From positions 1-10,125 of the forward strand of contig JAOZLK010000012.1 of the NCBI GenBank assembly GCA_029934875.1: a DNA stretch of 10,125 nucleotides. Reading direction: 5' to 3'. Made by a program: the position numbers and the translations under genes. This DNA is from Bacteroidales bacterium (GTDB lineage: Bacteria; Bacteroidota; Bacteroidia; Bacteroidales; GCA-2748055). Below the pieces are notes generated by a model that worked only from the letters and a program-made list of their open reading frames with translations, did not search any database and was not told the DNA's origin. Below are positions 5,086-10,125 of this stretch, piece by piece. Every line of letters starts with the position of its first letter. The stretch's first letter is position 1.

Positions 5086-7179
5086 ATGTCTTCTTCGACC
5101 TGCATCAGGCAAAGGGATGCATCCGATTGCGGACCTGCATGCATTGCATCGGTCGCCGGACATTATGGTAAACGCATACCTGTCTCCCTGATTCGGCAGG
5201 AAGCAAGAACAGATCACAGGGGGACTTCCATGCTGGGAATGATAAAAAGCCTTGAGAAGCTAAACTTTGAGGCTCGGGGTCTCAAAGGAAGCGCCGAAAA
5301 CCTGCATAAGCTCCCCAGTCCTTTTATTGCCCACATGGTTCAGTCAAGGGGCTTGCATCATTATGTATGTGTTTATAGGGTAGGAAAGAGATTTCTTCGT
5401 ATAATGGATCCTGGCACTGGCAAGATGAAGCAATGGAAAACCGGGTACTTCTATGAACAGTGGAGTGGCTCGGTCATTGCACTGGTACCTGCCGGATCGA
5501 CACCTGAACCCGGGATAGAAAGCAGCAAGGGAAAGCGACTTCTGGCCCTCATGCAACCCGTCCGGCAAGCGGTGATACAGGCAATGATATCTGCCATTCT
5601 CTATACCTTGATGGGGCTCTCTACCTCCATCTACCTGGGCAAACTATGCGATCATGTCTTTGTCACCCACAACGAAGGGCTCCTCAACCTTATGAGCCTT
5701 ATTATGCTTGTAATCATCCTGATCATGCTTTTCCTTTCTGCCCAAAAAAATGTGCTCATGCTAAAAAGCGGACAGGTGATCGATAACCAGTTGATAGCCT
5801 CATACTACCGCCACCTTTTCAGCCTGCCCCAGCGCTTTTTTGACTCCATGAAAAGCGGTGAGATTCTGTCAAGAATCAATGATGCGGTTAAAATCAGGGC
5901 ATTTATCAATGATGCGGCGGTGGGAATCATGGTCAACATATTGATCCTGTTTTTTTCCTTTTCCACCATGTTCATACTCAACCCTGCGCTCTCGCTTATT
6001 ATGCTGAGCATGCTTCCCTTTTATGTCCTTATCTACCTCTTCTTTAACAATCGAAACAGGAGGTATGAGCGAAGGGTGATGGAGCATGCTGCCTCCCTGG
6101 AGGATCAATTGGTTGAGTCCTTGAGAGCCTCAGGTCATATCCGTCAACATAACCTGAAAGACCTGGTACGGGAAAAAACGGAAAGAAGGCTGAACCGCCT
6201 GCTCGATTCGGTCTATCACTCAGGAATCAATGCCATCATTGCTTCCACAGGAAGTGAAGCTCTCAACCGCATCTTCACCATTGTCCTCTTATGGACCGGT
6301 TCCTATTTCGTAATCAGGGATACCATAAGCCCTGGAAATCTGCTCACTTTTTATGCCCTGATGGGCTATCTGACCGGCCCTATTGGCAGCCTTGTGAGTG
6401 CCAATAAAAGTTACCAGAATGCAATGATAGCAGGCGACCGCCTATTCGAAATTTTTCAACTGTCAACAGAGCAGAAGCCTGGCATGCAGCCATTCAAACC
6501 TGAGGAATTCGGCACCATTCATCTGAGTGGAATCACTTTTGCGTACGGCTCCCGGGGGAATCAACTGGAAGACCTTGATATGACCATTGCTGCAGGGAAG
6601 ATCACCGCTCTTACCGGGAAAAGCGGATCGGGGAAATCAACTGTAGCAAACCTGGTCCAGCACCTTTACCCACCGGACCGGGGCCGGATCACCATCAATG
6701 CCTGCGACACCCGCTATTATTCATGTGAGAGTATCCGCTCCCTGATGGGGATTGTTCCCCAGCATGTCAGCTTTCTTTCAGGCAGTATCCTTGAAAACAT
6801 AGCTCCGGGTGAGCCAGAGCCGGACCTGGTGAGAATCACCTTATTGTTGAAGCAGGTAGGGCTTCTGACTCTTGTGGAGTCTCTTCCGGAAGGACTGGCT
6901 ACAATGCTCAGTGACAATGGCAGTAACTTCTCAGGAGGGGAGCGGCAGCGACTGGCACTGGTAAGGGCCCTTTACAGGAATCCCCGGATTCTGATTTTGG
7001 ATGAGGCAAGGTCATCGCTGGATCAAGAATCCGAAATCCATATCAACAGGCTACTTCTGGGCCTCAGGGAACAAGGAAGGACCATCCTGCTAATCACCCA
7101 TAAGACCCCACTGGCCTCCATCGCCGACAAGATATATGTAATGGACAAGGGGCGGATCGTTGAAACGACCCACCCCTGA
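5086..7179 (+). CDS. Peptidase-containing ABC transporter (PCAT), C39 double-glycine leader peptidase/exporter
   Basis: A 697-aa full PCAT. Residues 1-135 are the C39 peptidase: oxyanion Gln9 and nucleophile Cys15 in QRDASDCGPAC, His92 in HHYVCVY, and Asp108 in IMDP, so the triad is complete. Residues about 160-440 are the six-helix exporter membrane domain. Residues about 480-697 are the ATPase: Walker A GKSGSGKST (511-519), Q-loop in GIVPQHVSF, signature SGGERQR (616-622), Walker B ILILDE (Asp639, Glu640), and the switch His672 in ITHK. The Walker B region reads DEARSSLD instead of the common DEATSALD, with the catalytic Glu kept. Known: such exporters dimerise in the inner membrane, cut double-glycine leaders after the second Gly, and pump the core out using ATP. 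The likely substrates are the two leader peptides just upstream. The ATG follows the HlyD stop with no gap. The 3' end is convergent with the S41 peptidase gene, 22 bases apart. Confidence 0.96.
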   Translation: MSSSTCIRQRDASDCGPACIASVAGHYGKRIPVSLIRQEARTDHRGTSMLGMIKSLEKLNFEARGLKGSAENLHKLPSPFIAHMVQSRGLHHYVCVYRVGKRFLRIMDPGTGKMKQWKTGYFYEQWSGSVIALVPAGSTPEPGIESSKGKRLLALMQPVRQAVIQAMISAILYTLMGLSTSIYLGKLCDHVFVTHNEGLLNLMSLIMLVIILIMLFLSAQKNVLMLKSGQVIDNQLIASYYRHLFSLPQRFFDSMKSGEILSRINDAVKIRAFINDAAVGIMVNILILFFSFSTMFILNPALSLIMLSMLPFYVLIYLFFNNRNRRYERRVMEHAASLEDQLVESLRASGHIRQHNLKDLVREKTERRLNRLLDSVYHSGINAIIASTGSEALNRIFTIVLLWTGSYFVIRDTISPGNLLTFYALMGYLTGPIGSLVSANKSYQNAMIAGDRLFEIFQLSTEQKPGMQPFKPEEFGTIHLSGITFAYGSRGNQLEDLDMTIAAGKITALTGKSGSGKSTVANLVQHLYPPDRGRITINACDTRYYSCESIRSLMGIVPQHVSFLSGSILENIAPGEPEPDLVRITLLLKQVGLLTLVESLPEGLATMLSDNGSNFSGGERQRLALVRALYRNPRILILDEARSSLDQESEIHINRLLLGLREQGRTILLITHKTPLASIADKIYVMDKGRIVETTHP
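7149..7176 (+). terminator. GC-rich imperfect hairpin at the exporter stop codon, possible terminator
   Basis: Left arm 7149-7160, loop TGAA (7161-7164), right arm 7165-7176, immediately followed by the TGA stop (7177-7179). Ten of twelve positions pair: TCGT/ACGA near the loop, a C-A mismatch, GG/CC, another C-A mismatch, then GGGG/CCCC. It lies where an operon end is expected in a tight convergent pair. The downstream sequence is only modestly T-rich (TTCCTCTGTTTG), so it is not a classical intrinsic terminator. It also lies inside coding sequence, which weakens the case. Confidence 0.3.
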
Positions 7180-7201
7180 AATTCCTCTGTTTGTAATCCT
7201 C

Positions 7202-10125
7202 TCAGGATCCGTTCTGTCCGGCTGCTGTCCTGTCCTCTTTCGCAGGAGCAGGGGTCATCTTTGGCGGATTTGACTCCAGGAGCTCCAGGACCTCCTTCAC
7301 GACCCTTTCCATTTGCGGATCGCGACCCTGGATCAGGATGTTGGGATCATCCCACACCTCGATATCGGGAGCCACTCCTTCACCTTCCCAGAACCAATGT
7401 CCATCGTTATCGTAGAGCCTTGCACCGGGTACCGTAATACCGCCGTTATCAATCAGCAGGTGACCGGTAGCAGGTCCCACCAGGATGCCCAGGGTGCGCT
7501 CTCCCACTATGGGACCGGCCTCCAGCTCCTGGAAGGCCCAGGGTAAACCATCTCCGCCAGATCCTGCCCAGCCGTTTATGAGCATTCCCATCGGGCCTGT
7601 ATTGGTCTTGACTGGATGGGTCTGATCCCTACCGTGCCTCCAGTGCAGGTTATACACAACCGGGCGCTGCAGCAGTTCCAGGAAGCGATCGGCCAGTTGT
7701 CCGCCCCCGTTGAATCTTTCATCAATAACGAAACCCTTTTTGTCCAGCTGACCATAAAACATACGTACCAGCTCAAGCTGTCCACGTCCGGATGTGTTGG
7801 ACATGTAGATATAGCCCAGTTTACCGTCTGATAGTTTTTCCACCATCTTCCTGTTGTTTTCAATCCATTCCAGGTACCTCAGGTTCACCTCCTGGCTGGG
7901 GCTGAGACAGCTCAATACAAGGGCTTCGGCATCTGCCGCTTCTCCGGACTCACTGCACATAAGCACCACTGTTTTTCCAGAAAGCCCTTCGAAGGCCGCA
8001 TAGGGATCCTTTTCGGGATCCAATGGGATGCCATTTACCGAGTGAATGCAGTAAGCGGCTTTCACCTTAACCCCGGGGCGGTCAAAGGGTGAGCGTGTCT
8101 CTGTATCCCAGCTTGCCGGCTTAATAATTCGTTTTATCCTGTAGGAAGTACCATCCAGTTCCCAGTCAATGCCAAGGAAACCTGTGCTGATGGTCTTTAC
8201 CTTCTGAACGTCACCTCCAAAGACATAGGTGTGTCCTGCACTCAGTTCAGCTGCCAGGTTAGTAGTGATATTGCTTACATCCCAACGTGAACGGGCATCC
8301 TCGATCAGCGCACCGTACTGTACCCTCATTGCCTCCCAGTCCACACCCTGCATATCGGGATCATAAAAGAAATCCCTGTGCCTGCGCCAGGTATCATTAA
8401 AGATCTGTCTCCATTCCTCCCTTGGCACCAGATCCATCACAAGGTCACCCGTGGGAACCGGTTTCTCCACCTTTTGATTTTCGGCAGCCTTGATAATTCC
8501 ATATTTACCTTTTACGCTCACAACCATCTGTTTACCGTCAGCAGTTTGCTTTACATGGCTTACATCCGAGATAATACTTTTCTCCTCACGCTCCTCCAGA
8601 TCCCAATACTTCAGGCTCGATGAGCGAGATTCGGAACCTGTATTGGCTCCTTTCAGATAGACCAGCTTACCCTTGAAGGATGCCAGCCATCCGAAATTTC
8701 CTGCCTTTATCGGAAGAATGGTGACCCGCTCTTCCAGGTTCTCCATGTCAATTTTCACCTCCACCGCGGGTTTTTCATCTTCCTTTTCACCTTTGTCGTC
8801 ATTGGAGCCATCCTTATCACCTTTCGCCTTTTTCCCCTTCTTCTTTTCATCAGCTGAATCTGCATCCTTTTTCTCCTCCAGCTCATCATTCCTGGGCTCA
8901 AGCAGAGAAGGGGTGTCTTTCAGTAAAGCTACAGAAGCAAGCTGGGTGGAATTGGGATAGACCCAGGTTCCATCGCCCATGTCCGAATAGGTCGCCTGCA
9001 TGCTCCGATTAGTCAGAAAATACAGATACTTACCGTCTTCGCTGAAAACCGGATTGCTATCGTCATAGAACCCTGAGCTTAGCTGGTGAGCGATCTTCTC
9101 ATCCAGCTTGAATAGCTTTATGGCATTATGCGAATTATCCAGACCTTCGGTAAAGGCCAGCCATTTGGAATCGGGCGACCAGGCAATGGGATATCTGTAC
9201 CTTCCTCCATGACCATAGTTCCAGGTGTAGTTTCCGGCGACAATCAGCTCCTTACTATCCACATCAAGTACCGAAATATCGTTGGTCTCATCAATAAAAG
9301 CAATCTTTTTACTGTCGGGCGACCAATAAAGCTGGTACCCAAAGCCCTTGCCACGGCTGGTCATTTTAACAGGCTCCTTTTGCATATCCGGATCCTGCAA
9401 GTATAGTTCATACTCACCGGAGCGGTCACTCCAGAAAGCAATATTTTTTCCATCGGGCGACCACGACGGCAGCATATCAAAGGCCCCGCTGGAACGAGTC
9501 ATGTTCAGTGTATAACCCTCCTTAACCGGTACATTGAAAAGCTCTCCTCTGCACTCAAATACCAGCCTTTTTCCCTCCGGAGAAGCAGAGAAATTGTGAA
9601 TGTTATTTCCCACATTCACACTCCTTGGCATCTCCAGTGACAGGTCGCTTACAACATTTACCTTAAGCGGCTCGTAACTTTTTGTTCCTGCATCCATCAG
9701 GTAAAGGTCTCCTCCTGCCTCAAAAACAAGGTCTCCTCCTCCAGCTGATAAAAAGGATATATCAAAATCCCTGAGGAATGTGACCTGTTTGGCACTCTTC
9801 TCACTGCCATCGTACACCCAAATGTTCAGGCGCATGTTCTCGCCCTGGTCAGACAAAAAGAAAATCTCATCACCAACCCATGCTGGCTTTCCATCGATGG
9901 CGTGACTGTTCGTAATATTTTCGGCTCTGTTTTGAACCAGGTCATACACAAGGATATCAGAGCTCAGGCCTCCCCTGTATCGCTTAAAGGGATAGTTCTC
10001 TGTAATCTTGGTGATGTAGGCCAGCGAGTTCCCGTCGGGAGAATAGCTTGCCAGTTCACCGTAGGGAATACTGAGCTTAACCGGCATACCTCCTTTTCTA
10101 CTCACCAGGTAAAATTGAGAATAGG
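7202..10125 (-). CDS. Tricorn-like S41 peptidase, 5' end beyond the window
   Basis: The frame is open through the right edge. A GTG at 10105 is only an internal codon, because upstream codons (YSQFYL) continue the first propeller blade. At least 973 residues are present; numbering below counts that GTG as residue 1. The N-terminal half has WD40/PD40-type beta-propeller repeats, each with a (W/Y/F)SPDGK..AF-like turn (for example YSPDGNSLAYI, WSPDGKNIAFWSDRSG, WSPDSKKIAF, WSPDSKWLAF, FSEDGKYLYF). A very Lys/Asp/Glu-rich linker follows (nt about 8750-8900), then a helical C1 domain (WRRHRDFFYDPDM), His625 in SAGHTYVFGGD, a PDZ-like region, RFNGGGQLADRF, nucleophile Ser849 in WAGSGGDGLPWAF, and EGEGVAPDIEV (Glu907 or Glu909). 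These match the tricorn His, Ser and Glu active-site positions. Known: tricorn-type enzymes cut short peptides fed through the propellers. Bacteroidota homologues are often exported, but the signal region is off the window. The archaeal active-site Ser next to the His is Gly here. Confidence 0.93.
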   Translation of the reverse strand, partial: YSQFYLVSRKGGMPVKLSIPYGELASYSPDGNSLAYITKITENYPFKRYRGGLSSDILVYDLVQNRAENITNSHAIDGKPAWVGDEIFFLSDQGENMRLNIWVYDGSEKSAKQVTFLRDFDISFLSAGGGDLVFEAGGDLYLMDAGTKSYEPLKVNVVSDLSLEMPRSVNVGNNIHNFSASPEGKRLVFECRGELFNVPVKEGYTLNMTRSSGAFDMLPSWSPDGKNIAFWSDRSGEYELYLQDPDMQKEPVKMTSRGKGFGYQLYWSPDSKKIAFIDETNDISVLDVDSKELIVAGNYTWNYGHGGRYRYPIAWSPDSKWLAFTEGLDNSHNAIKLFKLDEKIAHQLSSGFYDDSNPVFSEDGKYLYFLTNRSMQATYSDMGDGTWVYPNSTQLASVALLKDTPSLLEPRNDELEEKKDADSADEKKKGKKAKGDKDGSNDDKGEKEDEKPAVEVKIDMENLEERVTILPIKAGNFGWLASFKGKLVYLKGANTGSESRSSSLKYWDLEEREEKSIISDVSHVKQTADGKQMVVSVKGKYGIIKAAENQKVEKPVPTGDLVMDLVPREEWRQIFNDTWRRHRDFFYDPDMQGVDWEAMRVQYGALIEDARSRWDVSNITTNLAAELSAGHTYVFGGDVQKVKTISTGFLGIDWELDGTSYRIKRIIKPASWDTETRSPFDRPGVKVKAAYCIHSVNGIPLDPEKDPYAAFEGLSGKTVVLMCSESGEAADAEALVLSCLSPSQEVNLRYLEWIENNRKMVEKLSDGKLGYIYMSNTSGRGQLELVRMFYGQLDKKGFVIDERFNGGGQLADRFLELLQRPVVYNLHWRHGRDQTHPVKTNTGPMGMLINGWAGSGGDGLPWAFQELEAGPIVGERTLGILVGPATGHLLIDNGGITVPGARLYDNDGHWFWEGEGVAPDIEVWDDPNILIQGRDPQMERVVKEVLELLESNPPKMTPAPAKEDRTAAGQNGS

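Noticed and set aside
8673..8960. Plus-strand Phe/Ser-rich ORF opposite the S41 peptidase linker
   Set aside because: It is the antisense shadow of the Lys/Glu/Asp-rich linker codons (AAG/GAG/GAT read backwards) and has no coding signal of its own.
10103..10105. GTG at 10105 as the start of the S41 peptidase
   Set aside because: The frame remains open upstream to the window edge and the preceding codons continue a propeller strand, so this is an internal valine and the gene is cut by the window.

Overview
The window looks like chromosomal DNA from a Bacteroidota (Bacteroidetes) species. The main evidence is a C-terminal Por/type IX secretion sorting domain on a secreted M1 aminopeptidase, a tricorn-like S41 protease of a kind common in that phylum, a GH3 lipoprotein, and mostly weak or absent Shine-Dalgarno sequences with A/T-rich leaders. 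A type IX secretion system points to lineages such as Marinilabiliales, Cytophagales or flavobacteria. The genus cannot be named from the sequence.

Left part, minus strand (about 3265 down to 1): three genes read in the same direction. They are galM (aldose 1-epimerase), a secreted M1 metallo-aminopeptidase whose start lies inside the end of galM, and, after 80 bases, the first 73 codons of a GH3 glycoside hydrolase lipoprotein that runs off the left edge. The 80-base gap contains a 61-base imperfect dyad (25-base arms, 11-base loop) ending four bases before the GH3 start.

Middle, plus strand (3447 to 7179): a compact five-gene unit that is the most interesting part of the window. It encodes two small peptides with double-glycine leaders (62 and 59 aa), a 40-aa single-helix membrane protein, a HlyD-type membrane fusion protein, and a C39-peptidase ABC exporter (PCAT) with an intact Cys-His-Asp triad. 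From the 40-aa gene onward the genes overlap or abut. The arrangement is that of a bacteriocin-like (class II/IIb-like) peptide maturation and export locus: the exporter would cut the leaders after the Gly-Gly and pump the cores out through HlyD and an outer-membrane partner that is not in this window. No conventional immunity gene is seen. The 40-aa protein is the only candidate, and its C-terminus shares a W-D-x-x-K-x4-G-(I/L) pattern with the core of the first peptide.

Right part, minus strand (10125 down to 7202): most of a tricorn-like S41 peptidase, open at the right edge, with beta-propeller repeats, a highly charged linker, and a PDZ/S41 catalytic region. It converges on the exporter gene with only 22 bases between stop codons. 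A GC-rich imperfect hairpin closes right at the exporter stop codon.

No tRNA, rRNA, CRISPR array, insertion sequence or integrase was seen, and there is no gene-free stretch longer than about 180 bases.
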